Translations under genes and position numbers: made by a program
Shown here: one piece after another, positions 23,642 through 37,830 of the stretch
Numbering within the stretch: position 1 is the first letter of the stretch
How the letters are laid out: each line of letters opens with the position of its first letter
The notes under the pieces: model-generated
Database searches by the model: none
Seen by the model: the letters and a program-made list of their open reading frames with translations, nothing else
Told to the model about the DNA's origin: nothing
NCBI GenBank assembly: GCA_018389105.1
Contig: JACATO010000047.1
Span: forward strand, 62,001-126,000
DNA length: 64,000 bases
Source: Nautilus pompilius
Lineage: Eukaryota; Mollusca; Cephalopoda; Nautilida; Nautilidae
Reading direction: 5' to 3'

Positions 23642-26015
23642 TATACAAAATACGGAATATGCTTTGATGAATCCACAGCAACGTGGCTCGATTATAAAAG
23701 AAAAGACTTTGGACGGTTGTGACGGGGTCGTCTCGAAGACTAGGTCAGTGCACTTGGTACCGGTGGCCACCCCTCGTTTACGCCCTTCTCGGTTCCGCCA
23801 ATCCTCGCCGGAGAACCGCCAAGGCAGGCAGGAGGAGGCTGTACCCTTCCGTGCAAACCCTGAGTCTACCACCATCACTCGGAGAGACTGCACAGCTCGG
23901 GCTGGAAGCATTCCCCCATCCCAACCTCGCCAGCTGAACGTTTGGGAAGAAAGGTCAAAGTCTCGACGATGGCTGTCTTTTTGGAACGTGCAGAAGAAAA
24001 ATGCGGTGTTTGTCGCGAGCGTGAATGTTGGCACTCTCACAGTCCGTGCTCGACCGAGTCTTCTTTACAGCTCCGCCCTCGGCATCCCTTCGGGTCCATT
24101 AAAGAGGCATCACGTGGGAGGAAAACTGTGATGAGGATGAAGCTATAAAGCGTGTACTACGAAACCAACAGAAGTAATTGCAGGCTGCAGGCATGGGCAA
24201 GTTCTGGGATAATAGGGCAAAAGCACAACTCTTGAATAAAGAGCAGGCATACCGTCCTTACTTACTGTTGGTACATGGCGAGTTCAGTTTTAGCGCTGGT
24301 GCCGGCCTCACGAAGGCTTCTATAAAAATAAAAACTGGGTAATTTGTGAAGTTTGTTTTAAAATTTTGTGGACAAAGAGAAAACGCCGGTGGTTCTCCCA
24401 GGGTGCGAATACCGGACTTAAGTAGACGTTTCTCTTCAAAGAAATAACCATAACGCTCTGAACTCGGCCATAGAAAATGAAGCCAAACACACACACACAA
24501 AAAAAAGAATTCAAAACGTTATAAATACTAAGAGAACTCAAAATAGGCGGACCCAGTCCTGCAGTCGCTCATGCTGCTTACACGGTGTGCCAAAGCTTTG
24601 TGTAGCAGTTCGTTATTAAGGGGCCGATCGAGTTAATTTAATTTAAAAAAGACAGCCAGGCAGGTTCCGTTGTTTGACCGCCTATACGGGCATTTGAAGA
24701 TCTAGAGACCGTCCGGAAATAAAGCCGATTTACCACTCTGAAGTGTTAATGTCGGCGTCACTGGACCCAGACAAATGTAACTACTCAAAGGAAACAATGT
24801 GTATCGCCAGTTATAACGCTGGAATTAATGAGGAAGTAATTAGTTAAAACCTACTTCAAAGTCGGTTTTTAAAAGCTGCCACGTCACTTTCTAATTAAAT
24901 CGCTGTGGGAAATTTTTACACAGAAAGTTTTTTGTTATTTTTTTTCTTCTGTTTAGTTCTTCGAGAGACGCAAATACTGTTTCCTAATTCCACCGAGAAT
25001 GAAGTCGGAGAGGAGCTATGAGAAAAAACAAAGAATAACAGGACGCGTAGATTCGGAAAACATTGCTAACCGCTGTTGTCACGCAGCACCGCGAAGTCTA
25101 CGGCAAGTTACATGATAACATTTAAACTTAACTGAAGAAAATTAATCTTCTAATCAGAAAAGCATCCGTCCTGTTTCCGTAGCCCTGTTGGTTATTACTA
25201 GAAGATTTCATAGCTAACTTTAAAATTCGAAACTTTTCATCCCACAAGATCGTGATTTGAAAAAAAAATGCTGCAACAAACTTTAGAAGGAAAAATGAAA
25301 GTACCTTTTAGGAGAGGTGGGTCCCAAGCGAGGCTCGTTCTTGCCCACAGAAGGGCATCTGGACACCTTAACGCACGCGTACCGTCCGCTCGAACTATAA
25401 ATTTTTTTGGGGGGGGAGAGGTTCTAGAAAAGTGGTCAATTTTTATTTTAAAAAATCTATTTTGATAAGTTATTCGATAACGCCCCAAGTTTCTGTACTT
25501 GTTAAAAACAAATATTAATAAATTAAGATGTCATCGTCGTTTTCTTTCGCGACTGAATATAACGATTGTCTTTCTTTCCCCGACTGGCAGGCGGGTACTC
25601 CGATCTGGAGTCTGAGCATCTCTCCCCACCCCCGACACCGCCAAGTTAACTTATTGATTGTTTCCCAAAACTGCAATTACTTTACACACGAAAGTCAGCA
25701 TTCAGACGATTCAACTTTTTACAAACTTGACTCGATCGCGTGTAACAAATTTTATCGTTCATTCTGTTGATTTTCCTGGTATTTGTGGCTTTTATACGCG
25801 AAGAAGATAAATCAGGAAGTGCACGCGCAGGACTTCGATCTTTCGTCCGAGGCCCCTATTTCATCGTCGTAAATAATTAAAATTGCGTTTAATGGCCATT
25901 GTACTTAAAAATAAAAATGTCGTGTTTGCCGCAAGATTCGGTAATTCTATCGATATTTTATTGATTACTAACTTCCTTTCGTCGATTTGATCCTCGGTTT
26001 CTCTAAACTGGCCGC
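23642..26015. other. No gene seen; CpG-rich open patch at 23.7-24.1 kb
   Basis: Between 23664 and 24131 three overlapping frames (155 codons plus, 159 codons minus, others shorter) are open because the sequence is locally GC- and CpG-rich. None resembles a known family, and the two long frames are antisense to each other. The remainder is AT-rich with no landmarks. Confidence 0.3.
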
Positions 26016-26480
26016 CTGACCGGTAAATGGGCGAGCGCCGTGAAGCGGTTCGTCGGAGACTGCGGGGGCCATCGATCTCGGAGCCTCTCGTTTTGGTAGC
26101 TTCCGCGTCCAGATCGCCGACTTTAATACCCACACCGGTCCCGTTCTCCTTACACCTATCGATTCGTTCGCTCGCCGATAAATATCAGTTAGTTACTGTA
26201 GACCGCCTCTTCGCTTCGATAAATGTCATCGCCGTAGCTGATTTCCGCGAGTGGAGATCTCATCAGAGCAGACAGATGGAGAGGGGTCCGCTTTTCTAAA
26301 TGACCCCGTCGCCCTCGGTCAAGGGCGGCTCTTCCGAGATACCGCCGAGTGTGTGTGATGGTGGCGGAGGGCCCCTCTCTTGGAGGAAGCCGAGCTCTTT
26401 GTTTATATGGCCAGGATTCCTGTCGGACAATCTCATGTACGTCGACATGAATCCGGCCCAATTTGCTCTAACGCAAATAC
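26016..26480. promoter_or_regulatory. CpG-dense block (possible CpG island)
   Basis: By hand count there are about 45 CpG dinucleotides in roughly 480 bp, far denser than the surrounding AT-rich sequence. Frames of about 90 codons open on both strands here, as expected from a stop-poor composition, and none has a recognised domain. Such a block could be an unmethylated promoter, a first exon or an enhancer of an unseen gene. I cannot identify a TATA box, initiator or splice donor that settles which. Confidence 0.35.
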
Positions 26481-29400
26481 GGGTTGTCTCGAGAATAGTT
26501 GATTAAATATTACTGTCTGTATTACCCCGAAGACTCAGCTCCCGCAGACATCTGCAACTTACTCTACACGGAGAGCCTCTCCAACGTAACTATACACCCT
26601 GGCTGCAAATGAGCAACTTTATGCCTGAGATGAATCGTAACACAGCTGAAATATCATTACGACGAGTACTCGGCCATTCTGTCTTTTCTTATGCGTAGTG
26701 TATATTACATCCGGGCCTTCTGGCGACAGTAGGAGGCACTTGATTATCATCATCATCGCTTACAGTCGACCTTTACTGTGCCAGCAGCTTCTTGCTAAGA
26801 TTTTCCAAGCCAACCATCACCATTTCTTCCAGATACTGATATTCAAGGCAGCCCCTATTATAGTTCTATCAGGAGAAAAATATTTAAAAAATAAATGTCG
26901 TTTTTAAAAGTAAAGGACAGAGATAATCTCGTTTCTCCGAAGTTCAGAGATGTGCAATATCGAGAATATAAGTAATTATAAGCTATGATAAACATTCTGG
27001 CCTTGAAAATACATAATTTAAACTTTAGATAATATGATTAATCTAATTGATGAAAAATTAGCAAGGGAAAGAAGAATTTGATTACTTTTCGGTATATTCG
27101 CGTACCACAGGTTGTAAATCCCCATCATAAGTTCAACAAGATCATTATTTAATAAATTTCCCAGATTGTTTATAATCGAGACAGTCTCTACAAAGAGTTT
27201 TCTTTTACAGTGAATCAGTATTTTTTTTTTTTTTTTAATTATAGAAAAGAACGATATCTCAAAGAAATTTCCATGCGAACCGCTGTACGGTATCTCGTGA
27301 ATACCACACAGTTGTAGAGGTCCAGAGCCAAAGGAAGGGATGGATGTTGACTGTTTCCGCCGCCTGCTCGCTGGCTGAAAACGTGTGAGAGATCCAGTTC
27401 CTATTCCACAAGTCCATCTCTCGGTGACTTAATTCGAGTCTGTGGAAGTAATGTGCTTTGGTACGCATTTAGCAAAAGAAAAAAAAAATTAGAAACGATA
27501 AACAGTGAAAAGAAGTACCGACTCTCTAGTAACATGGTTTTATTACAGTCTGAACGATTTGCATTCTAAGATTTTAAGCATTTGCATGGATACGATCCGT
27601 TATCTCCTTCTCAGATGGATTATTTGTCCGTGTAGGGTAAGAACACGCAAACCTCATTAAGGCATTGTGGTGGATTTGGATAGAAATCAGAGTAAAACTC
27701 CTTCGTTATTTAAGTTTTTATCGTGGACTGAACAAAAAATTTAAAGGAAATTTCCCGTCTCCGAGCTGCTGATGCATTTAAACGCTGCCACCAACATCAA
27801 TAGTTTTCAGAGAAGTTGCCCAAACACTTTTCTGCAATGATGTTCGTGTCAGAGTTTATCATCCCCTTACTGTAGTTACCAGTTACGAGTGGACTTTAAA
27901 TGATAAAAGCTGATCTTCTCGTTTCTGAGTGCATCCACTTCACGCCAAACAGGATTTTCATGTTCTCTTATTTCTACAACCAAATTTATTTTTCCTCCCA
28001 TGAAGGAGTAATGGAGTGAATCTTTGTAGCTCTTTGATTGCCAGCCACTTTTTATGATCTAAATTTATAGGTAAACTCGTCCAGGCCAAGTCTTCTTGTT
28101 TTCCCCTGGATGTCGGAAGCATCTCATTTTTAAAATGACAGCTTTTAAACGTTTATTACCACGCGTGCCACTGGAAGACTTTCTGAAGCTTTAAAATATT
28201 TCCTTACCTTACAGCGCCCCGGCAAAGTTTCTAGCAGCTTAAGGATACATTCTGTTCGAGACGTTTCTTTAGAGACTTTCAGAAACAGTGATTTCCACGC
28301 AGTTTTGGCTGCTGAGTGGATACGACTGATTATAATTAGCATTTGGCTTTATAGCTGAAATTGCTCAGCACAAATATAGAGTATTTAATTATGACAGCCC
28401 GGAGTTCACTGCCATCACCTTTGGAGCACTTTCGAAGCAAAAGCAGAAAAATGGATGCACGCAGATTCGTGAAGCAATTGATTATGTCACCGGTTTCATT
28501 CCACATCTAAAAATAAATAGTAAGAGCTCACATCGTTGGTGACACGAGGCCACTCTCATCAATCGAATTCCACCATCACGCTCACCTGTGACACACACAC
28601 GTAGCTGTTTGTGGTCTTTTTTTTACTGGTGAACGTCACCCACACAACGTTAACATCTATTAGAACTTTTCTAAAGTCATTTGTAAGTAGGTTATTATCA
28701 CAGCGTGCTTGTTGACAGCCTTCAGTGCTCCTAGGCTTTTCAGATATCTCCGTGGTACGACATCACCTAGGTAAAGTGCACAGAAAGTTGGAACTTGTCA
28801 AACAGCCATTAACGAACCCGTGTCCCTCAATCGCGACATTTTCCTTTTGACAGGCGTCAATGGAAGGTGAGGCTAAAGCTGATCCCCCTACTTAGCAGCG
28901 CCATTACTTTGTGCTAACGAGCCCTCGTCACCGACAGGTAATAAATAGTACTGGACCCACGCTAAATAAGCTCTCTTAACGAGGAACGAATGAACGAAAG
29001 AGAAAGCTAACACAGACAGCCGCGACGGCTGCCATTTTGATAGAAACCCGGTCGTTAGGAACCGGCACAGTTCCTTTAGTGCTGTGTACAAGCCACCGGA
29101 CATCCAGACCGGCCCTGCTGAGAAGCCATAATTATCAATTGTGCACGTTTCCAACGTTTCCATCTTGTACAGAATATTCACAATTTCAATAAACAGTTAA
29201 TCTACTCCATCAATGAAAATAAAGAACAGGAAAACATTGATCACGTATATAATTAAATTTAAAGGAATTTCACTGACTAGATGATTTAGATACATATCAA
29301 ACCTGCACGGATAACGGTAGAGCTCTCTAAAAACAGAAACAACTTTCTGCACCGTGTAAACGTACGCCATCGTTGTGCAGTGGCGTTTGTATAGCCTCCA

Positions 29401-31542
29401 ACATCATTAATGTTTCTACTCTCATTACAGAGAACACCACACAAATTCGTAAACAATTGGGACATTCTGTTTTCCATTCTCTTATATGGTGCTACAAACA
29501 AGCAATAAGCCAGCAGGTATCTCAGAATCTAACTACTGGCTACCAGAACTGAAACTACGGCGGATTTTGTTCTCAAGCCTGGAAGAAAGCGGCCATAGCT
29601 GCAAATGAGTCAGGTGATTTAGAAACACGCCAATTTACCCGCTGAACCGTCTCGCGATAAGTGATGATGGACTGGAAACATTATTTTCGGCATCAGAATT
29701 CGAGGGCGCCATCCAGGATTCCCTTGTTGTTTCGATTAGAGAGGTTCTGCCGTCACCACAGAAGAAGGGAACTACATACTCGAAATGTGAAAACGAGGCT
29801 GGACGACACCACCAAAGAACGTAAAAAATCTAATTTAAAATTTCAAAGAGAAAGATGGGAGATTTGTCTTTGTAGAAAACATTTCAAACCAATTTTCTGC
29901 TCTTAATCATCATTACACTGACACGTTTTTGTAAGAAAAACGAATACGAGGCACCTTAAAGCCGAAAGGGAAGCCAGACTTTTGGTATCCGGATCCATGA
30001 AGTTTGTATTGGGCCTGTCGGTAAGGATCATCTAATTTTTGGCAGGTATCCCGACCCTAAATGAAAACTTTGTTTAATAATCAACTATAACTTTATTGTG
30101 ATGATAGTAAATTGTTTTTACCTTGATTTTTTTTTTCTTCTTTCTGAAATGAACCACTTTGCCCCAGACTAACCTAACTTAGTATAAGCTTTTGCGGTTT
30201 GCAGTTAGTAATTTTAGTGTAAAAACCGAATCAGAAGGGCTTTCTTATAATGTGTGCAGCATACCTCGCTGTTCATCAAAATCGGAAATTATGCACGGTA
30301 CGGATACATCACTTCTAATGTCGAAAGTTGTTATAAATTTAGCCCCAGCACATAATAAATGGGCAAAGCGGCAGAAGAAAGCAACACGTGAGGGTAATTA
30401 ATCTTCGCTATCGTTAAGAGAACAACAAACTGCTTAATTACCGGAGGACCGGCCCTCGACAAGTTTCGGTCGGATTGCGAGAACGGGTCGTAAACTTGTG
30501 ACGTACCTTTCACACTAAGATGGGTGCACCAGCTACAGAGATGTCTGTCTACCTCTCCACAGCTCTCCTAAATGACTTTATAGTCCGGATTCCAATTTAC
30601 CAGTTGCAGTTATATCGCAAATACTTGTACAAAAATATCTGACCAATTCCGATGTTTGTGAGTAATGAATAACCCTCCTCCTACCCTCCCCCCATAGTAC
30701 GATCTCCGGGAAGACATAGATCGCAGTAAAAGGCGGAGCGAAAAGTGCTAGCCTCACGGGAAAGGAGCGAACTAATCGTTAGCAACATCAGTTTCCCGCG
30801 GACATCATTAGAAAATTTTCCGAGACGGTGCTTTTGAAACGAATACATTCCCTTTGTTCATCTGATACTTCCCTTTGACGTTCCCTTGCACCAGAGACAA
30901 ACACCATGATTCTATGGCTCACACAAGCTAATCTCATCCCTCATCTGGATACGTTGTACTATCGTGTGGTTGTCTTTCTTTAGATAATTTACCTGTTAGT
31001 CGGACGACAGTTGGCTCAGTCACTAATGGAGGTTTTTTTTTCTAATTTATTTGCCCAGAAAAGCAAGATTTTGTCAAGAAAGTAAAGATGAAAGATTACG
31101 GTTATTGGCGAAAACCAAAGAGAGGTGAATCCATTATTTCTGTTTTCCATATTTATTTTTTTTTTTTAATTTACTGTTCGTGCCTACAAAACAATGGATT
31201 TGTAACACGTGTGATCGTTGGCTAAGGTGGTCAGCCAATCAAAACTGGCGTAATCTGATCATTTTCATCCAACTAAGTACTCCACACTTAGGGGTTTAGT
31301 CTATTGTCGTGCGTTTGCTTTGAACATTTTGAAATTTAAAAACATTTTTTTTCTTTTATATTAAAACTCTAAATGAAGATTTTGTCAACAGTACCTCATT
31401 TATGATGGACTCACCTGCCGAAATATGTTGTTATAAAAAGGAAGATATGGTGTTGTTCAAATTTAATTTTAACCCTTTTACTGTCTTCGCGCAGATGAAC
31501 TCTGATGTTTTAGGTCTTTAATAAAAGTATATAGTTGAAATT
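26481..31542. other. Long stretch without an identifiable gene
   Basis: Open frames are all below 100 codons and show no family signature on either strand (for example 28888-29181 minus and 29661-29906 plus). T-runs near 27222-27236, 28618 and 31152. No SINE box pair or TIR pair was noticed. Confidence 0.3.
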
Positions 31543-31650
31543 GGCGCGTGTGTATGTGTGTGTGCGTGTGTGTACGAGTGTGCGTGTGTGGTGTGTGTGT
31601 GTGTGTACGTGTGTGTGTACGTGTGTGTGTACGTGTGTGCATGTGCACGC
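31543..31650. repeat. Imperfect TG/CA microsatellite
   Basis: Alternating GT/GC run with periodic GTAC interruptions, for example three successive GTGTGTACGT words. Alternating purine-pyrimidine DNA of this kind can adopt Z-form. The overlapping Cys/Val and His/Thr frames on the two strands are repeat artefacts. Confidence 0.9.
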
Positions 31651-33714
31651 ACAAAATGAACACAAGGATTGTTCTTTTATTCTGAATATTTTATCTTTAC
31701 GCCAGGCGATGAGAAAAGCCGACATCATTCTTCTCTCTGGGTGTAAATATATCGTTTACAACGGAAGGACCCGTGTTCAACCAGATAATCTGCTCACGTT
31801 GAACTAAATGACTTTAGAAACAGTTTACAATTTTGAAAAATAAGGAAAAAAAAATAAACAGCCTGAGAATTCAAAGTTAATCCGGCCGTTAAACTTCTGG
31901 TCCTGTCGCCCAATGATTTGCTCTGTTCTTTAGGAAACATTTCCGTTAATTAAAAGATTATGAGCTTATTTTGTAAAAATTGTAATCTCTTTAGTTTAAC
32001 TAACATTTAATACTTTGTTTTAAATGTCTTAATGTTTTGAAAGCGTTTCTGAAAAAATGTATCAGTTGGCCGGAGAGGTCCGGGCTCACTATATGAATTC
32101 AATTCTTTCCTTATTTAGGCCTTAAACGGGGGAGTTACAGAGCACAGACGTAAAAGCACCCTTTAAAACAGCCCCTTCTACGCCGCCCTTGAATATCTAT
32201 TTTGTCTTTTTTTTAAAACATTTTGAATTGTACCCACGAAGCCTTCAAAGGTAGGTGTAATATTTGCACGTGTCCGAAATGCTGCACTTATCCGCCTGCG
32301 CACCAAAACATCCCCTCTTGTGACTGGCAATGGAATTAGGGGCCCTGTCCCCAGGAGAGCGTCCCCCCAGATCATCCCTGGAAGAGAAAGAGCCGACGAT
32401 CAGGTCTCCCGGAAGACGGCAAGGGAAAATCTATTCGGCCATCTGTAGTCACTAATACTAGGAGTCATAATTAGTATTCTTCGCGAATAATTAACGAATA
32501 ATTTTTAATTGTCTGATAATATCTTTTTGTAAAAAAAAAAAAAGAAAACAGGCAGATTAGATTAAGGAAAAAACATGTAAATAATTTATAAATAATCAAA
32601 GTAGGAAGTAGATGAAGGCGATACCGTTTGGCTTAACAGACGATCGTATCAGATATTTACATTCTGTGCTATGAAATGGCTTCTGGCCGGGCTTCTTTTG
32701 AACGTCCCAAGCACATATTCAAGTGGATATTTTTCAGTTTAATGTTAAAATGTAGTTGGGCAATGAGGAAAATAGAAAACGGACAACTAACGGCTACTTT
32801 TGATCGTCTAAGACGAAAAGCAAATGGTATTGTTTAAATTTTCCTAATTGTTTGTTTTTGAAACTTTATTAAATATGAAAGAGCCTGAAATTCTTCCTCA
32901 ATATCTGCAACCTTCGAAAATGATTCGCGAAGAGGTCTACAGACCCACCGCCTGTAATATTATTCCAAGAGTGATTCTTCGTTCATTATACTCCCAGAAT
33001 CAAATTACAGCTCCGATTTGACTTCATTTGCGAATATTCAGTTAATGCGTCGTCCTTCCGAAAAGTGTCTGCTTGAGCGCTTTAGTCACTGCTTGGTTTG
33101 ATCAGTTAGAGCACAATATCTTAACTCATTTCCTTTTATTTTTTTTAATTGTGATCGATAAAACATATATCACATGATTTATAAACCAATACACGGCGCG
33201 TGATAGCATAACTGTTGCTTTTTACGTCGGCATCTATAAAGACACACACGCAGCTGATCAGTGAAAAGGCGCTAATATCTCTTAGCAAGTACAAAACATT
33301 TAAAATGCCGCTGCTGACTTCTGACAACCATTAGTTTGCTAAATTTGGTTGTCAGCCCACAGTGACGCTAATATGAGAAAATGAGCATTGTTATCCTATT
33401 TTAGTATTTCTTTTGTTCGTGATGAATCGTTCTGATTTACGAGATCTAAAGGACGCCGTACACTAGTAAACTAGAAGGTGGAGAAATGGGTTATCTACCT
33501 TGGTGACCAGGCGAGTAGTTACTTAGGTATGGTTGAGACCCCTTGAGCAGTGGTCAGGGTATGAGACAGGCGAGAAAGTTTCCAACGCACTCACTCAAAA
33601 AAATTCTGCTGAACTCTTCATTTTTAGATGTTGGAAGAAACAGAATTTCTCAGAGGAAATTTCATGCCAAATTGATAAAGGAAAGTGAATATCTCAATGT
33701 GTACGCCAACAAGT
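31651..33714. other. AT-rich stretch, no gene seen
   Basis: No domain recognised. A-run at 32530-32545. The 60-65-codon frames at 32178-32375 and 33145-33327 (minus) show no resemblance to any family I know. Confidence 0.3.
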
Positions 33715-33790
33715 CCGGTCTCGATTAGGATTCGAACTTCGGCCCTCGACTACAAAAGACAAGTAGTTTAGCCACCCAACTGCTTTATTT
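33715..33790 (-). repeat. tRNA-derived SINE fragment (A and B boxes)
   Basis: On the minus strand a good A box (TGGCTAAACTACTTG, near 33764-33778) precedes a near-consensus B box (AAGTTCGAATCC, 33728-33739). The spacing of about 25-30 bp fits a tRNA-like polymerase III promoter. No functional cloverleaf was found. Confidence 0.5.
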
Positions 33791-35600
33791 CACAAGTCTA
33801 TAATTAAATACAGCTGTTACAGCCTCCGTGACAGCCGAAAAACCTCGATAGCAGCGACACCTACCAGATTATGCATTGGAGAGATTAAAGAAATACCCTG
33901 CTCATCAAACCAAAAGTGTACCGCTCAAGACGCCAGCCCTACTTGTTTCCATAACAGGAAATTTTGCAGAAAATCGTCACTCAAAAACCTTAATCCCTGG
34001 GCCACTGCAGGATTTTAGTGTTTTTTCTTGGTTTGGGGGCGAGAATCGCTTGAAAATGCCATAAGTTTTATCGCGTTAAACATTCGCCGCCATTTCCACA
34101 CGTTTTATAACAGTTCCGATCGCACTGGGAGAAGAAGGAAGAAAGAAAAACATTCCAAAGCTGTGAGCGAGACTCGTAAGGACCGAAAAGCTGACAACAT
34201 TCTGGTCGACGAGATTAAAACCCCAACTTAATCACATTAGTCGGGATCGCTGTATGGAAGTGCGTATTAGCTAATAAATTGAATGTGATAATAAATGACG
34301 TTTTTGCAATTCTAATTTTGAACTCTCTGTCGGAGTCGGTGTCGGCCGCCGGTAGAATTCGCTCCACAGCCTGCAGGAGAACACTCAGTTTAATTGAAAG
34401 AGGTGATGCGCATTCGATACATGCACGAAAAGGCGGAGTTTTTCCTTGTTTTTGTTTACCTCAACTGCATATCCATCGTTTCACAGATGAAAATCGCTCG
34501 TATTGTTTTAACCTATCGTATTAACTTTTTTAAGCTGATTTTTTCCATATGATTTCCTTTAAAAGCTAATTTCAGGTTCATGTTATGGTACCCATCACAT
34601 TTGGAAATATTAGACCCAGCACGATACATTTTATTGCCATTCGGACTTTATTGAAACCGTTCAGCTATTTACAAGACGTTTCACATCACAAGAATGTATA
34701 AAAGTCTCTTAATGAGACATTTCGCCACTTGGCCATACATACAGTGAAAGGCTCGTGAGAAACTGGTCCGGAGTCAGAAGAGCAGACAGTACATAATGCG
34801 CAGCTACTGAAGGACGTCTGGCATTTATATCGCGATGGGACCAGTATATGTTAGCCTACTATCCAATAAAACAATCGACAAAATTAAAAGGCTGCCGATA
34901 AATTAACTCAGATCAAAGCGGTATTGATTTCACAGGTATGAAAACACGTGTCCTGTATGTGGGAAAAACAAAATCAAAAAAATCGAATGCATAGATATGC
35001 AGGAATTAAAACCAACAAATGTTGGAAGAGATTTGCACGAGTCTCCCAGAGATCCACAGGGAACGGCCACTCTTAGAAACCGTTCCCCAATTGCAGTTGA
35101 GCTGGAACCGTCTAAGAATATCTCAGAAAGTATCCACAATATACCCAGGGCAAACTGATCTTTTTGGTCAAGCTTCCCCGTTCCCAGCACTCCCGAGATG
35201 CTCTTCAGAAGTATCAAATCGACAACAAGGTTTCACCGCTTGTCTGCCGAGAAGAACACCGCGAGAGTAATACATCGAAACGTTCGGGGGGTTCGCAGGG
35301 CCAGGAAAAACGCAATACACGTGTAAGAGCACAAAACCGCTCTGGAAGTAGCTTTAGAAATTTAAAGGAAATTAGTAAATGCCTTCTGATGTCATGCAAT
35401 AAATGAAAGCAGATCCGAAATTTTCGATCGAATCCCCAGATAACAAATCCTGAATGTTTTTATTTCCTTTGGAAAATATAAGCTGTTACGAATAAAAATA
35501 GACTTTCGTCTGCATAGCCATCTTTTATTACCCTCAGGAAAAAGAGAACACCCCATCTAGAGAAGCAAATCAGTCTGGTTTATTATTTAATAGTATGAAG
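33791..35600. other. No recognisable gene
   Basis: Two overlapping plus frames at 35019-35406 (83 and 80 codons) and antisense counterparts cover a mildly GC-richer patch. None has a recognisable motif. Confidence 0.3.
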
Positions 35601-35790
35601 GAAGCATAAGATCGGCTGCTAAGCCTGAGGTCCCAAGCTCGGATCCCTGTCGGCGTACCTTTCTATATCGTTTTGTTCCTGATCAGCCGGCCGCCTGAAG
35701 TTTTTCCAGGTACTCCGGTTTACTCCCAAATCTGAAATTAGCGTTTTATCCGCGACTTTCTGCGTCCTGTTATCCTCCTCTTAGTTAAAA
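35601..35790 (+). repeat. Possible SINE with tRNA-like head
   Basis: A B-box-like AGCTCGGATCCC (35636-35647) follows a weak A-box region (about 35610-35625). Downstream is a body containing CTCCGGTTTACTCCC near 35712, a word I associate with SINE tails in cephalopods. That association is from memory and unverified. Confidence 0.35.
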
Positions 35791-37115
35791 AAACAAACAA
35801 AAAATCTTACTTCAGAGATTTTCCTTTAATAGACAGGATACCTTGTATGCCGACGTCAGAACCAAGGTTTGGGAAGGAATAATATCATTTTATCCTGGTA
35901 GGTATATTTTTTCACCCTTCTGTTTTTCTATTATTCAGTCTTTCGTAAAAATTTGATATCTGTAACTTCCGATAATGAAGTCTGTGGTGATATTCTGTGT
36001 AACTCTTCCTTTCCGCAGGGAACTGGACATACAAACTTCGTTAATTAGAAAAGTAAATGATGCATATATTTACGAGGACGCCACCTGTAAGAACAGTTTC
36101 AGAATTCTCCTACAAAGTTTGAACTCTCTCAGTTATTACCTGTGTTATTTTTAAATACCGTTTTAAAGTCAGGGATATTATATTCAGGCACTGTAATTAT
36201 CAATACTTGAAAATACAAGTGCACTCTGAAAAGTTTACTGCTTTCTGAATCTGATTTTAATCAAATGAATCAAACACTGACAAGCATCGTCCATTACCCA
36301 AGATTCACCGCGCGTTAATCAGTTACACCGTATGTAAAATAACCAGTAATCATAACCGAATCCCTGCCTGTCTTTGACTGCAAGACTCCGAAAAACCGAA
36401 GCATTCATTTCTTACGAATCCCAGGCACCAACAAGTTGATAAAATTACCGCGTTACGGTGTGGACAGAATCTGGTGGCGTTTCACGTTAAAGAAAGTGAA
36501 GGATATTTCTTCGTGATCAGAAGAAGAAGGAGGAAAAAAATCCCAGGTAACTGCACTGCTGAAGTAAGTACTTTTAGCTACGAAACCAGCGCGTTACTGC
36601 AGTTTGTCTGACATCAAGACGACTCCATCAACCGGTATGATCCTAGATGATCTCATCACGTTAATAATGCTCACTTGTCGAAAGAAATTGATCACGAAAA
36701 CCAAGAGACACGTGACCCGTGCGTTTTTAACAGCGGGAATGTCTGCTGTTAATCTTCCGAATAGATTTTGGAGTCGAGAACTGTAATGAAATCATTAGCA
36801 TGAGCGAAGGACTTTATAAACCGAAGAATGTTTACAGTTAAAACTTCTACATGTATTTATAAAATACCATTTCTTGATTGTCTAAAACAAATCAGATCTG
36901 TAGTTTTCTATCTTGAAGTTGCAGTTTATATGCCGCGCAGCCATAAAAGTCTGGCTTGGATGTGTGACTTGACTGTCTCCAGTAAAAATGAGGGAGATGG
37001 ATTTGGTTCTGAGGCTTCTGGAGTTGACACGAATTGAAAAGAGTAGCAAGCGCCATTAACGTTACTAGTTGGCAGGAGGCTAAAAGTCTGCGCCCTCTAT
37101 CATTACTGTTACTCT
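35791..37115. other. No recognisable gene
   Basis: Short frames only (36604-36786, 36828-37037), with no motif. AT-rich throughout. Confidence 0.3.
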
Positions 37116-37119
37116 ATAG

Positions 37120-37830
37120 AGGATGGTTTATTACTTTTGATGGAGCAACTCTATCATTGAAACGCTTCCGAAGCACTTAATTCCATCAGTTATGTTACTA
37201 GGATCATTGATAGCGGAATAGACCGACGGATATTGCCAGGAATATTATTATATGCATATAATTTTACTCGATTTATTCAACATAGATGCAACACACAGAA
37301 TTAACAGCCTTTTTGTATGGGCCATAGATTCTTTAGTATAGAGGCTACAGTTTATGCAAAGTATGTGGGAAAAGGACAGTTGATTTATAGAAGTCATCTT
37401 CTTTAGAAAAGTCATTGACGTCGATGGACAAAAGGAAACTATGGTTATTTGGGAGCATCAGCGCTTTGCGATGTTGTGTGGGATTTTCATACTTTTCGAG
37501 ATGTTTAAAGAAAATTATGAAGTGGTCTTCTTGCATCCAGCTTACGCCATTTACAGTACCGACACAGCCCGCCGATTTATTTGTCACAAAGTGATTTTTC
37601 TACATTTCTTGGAAAGCTAAACAGTACCGGTATTCTGTTACCAGTTAGCTGCTTTAGCATAGCTGCGAGAGTCAGTTATATTCCACGTCCTAATGGAGCC
37701 TATAGCACCGACCTCTCGGGTCTATCCTGAAAATCAGTCTATCGAGAACTTGCTGTGAAGTGTGTAAGCTCCAAACTTGAATCGACCAAGGACATCTGCA
37801 ATGGTTATCAAAGAATTTCTGACCATTCTT
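37120..37830 (-). pseudogene. pogo/jerky-type DDE transposase relic
   Basis: The minus strand from about 37810 down to 37120 shows pieces of a DDE_1-type (jerky/Tigger-like) catalytic domain in shifting frames. Upstream part: REVGAIGSIRTWNITDSRS (about 37725-37660), placed like the 'vGaitSaErg' block, then RIPVLFSFPRN (about 37640), like 'IPPLFIFPR'. The best-preserved stretch (37587-37345) reads CVGTVNGVSWMQEDHFIIFF, then KALMLPNNHSFLLSID and LFPHTLHKL, matching the GWM..., LLLDNH.SH and FPPHTSHKLQPLD motifs. In the second motif the catalytic Asp appears to be Asn (PNNHS). A tail like PFKKAVNS and DIPGIV follows near 37310-37215. No N-terminal HTH or TIRs were found. Confidence 0.65.

Noticed and set aside
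23561..24131. Long overlapping frames on both strands (155-159 codons)
   Set aside because: Opened by GC-rich composition; partly overlaps the Tigger-like element end, and neither protein resembles a known family.
31478..31807. His/Thr- and Cys/Val-rich frames
   Set aside because: Direct translation of a TG/CA microsatellite.
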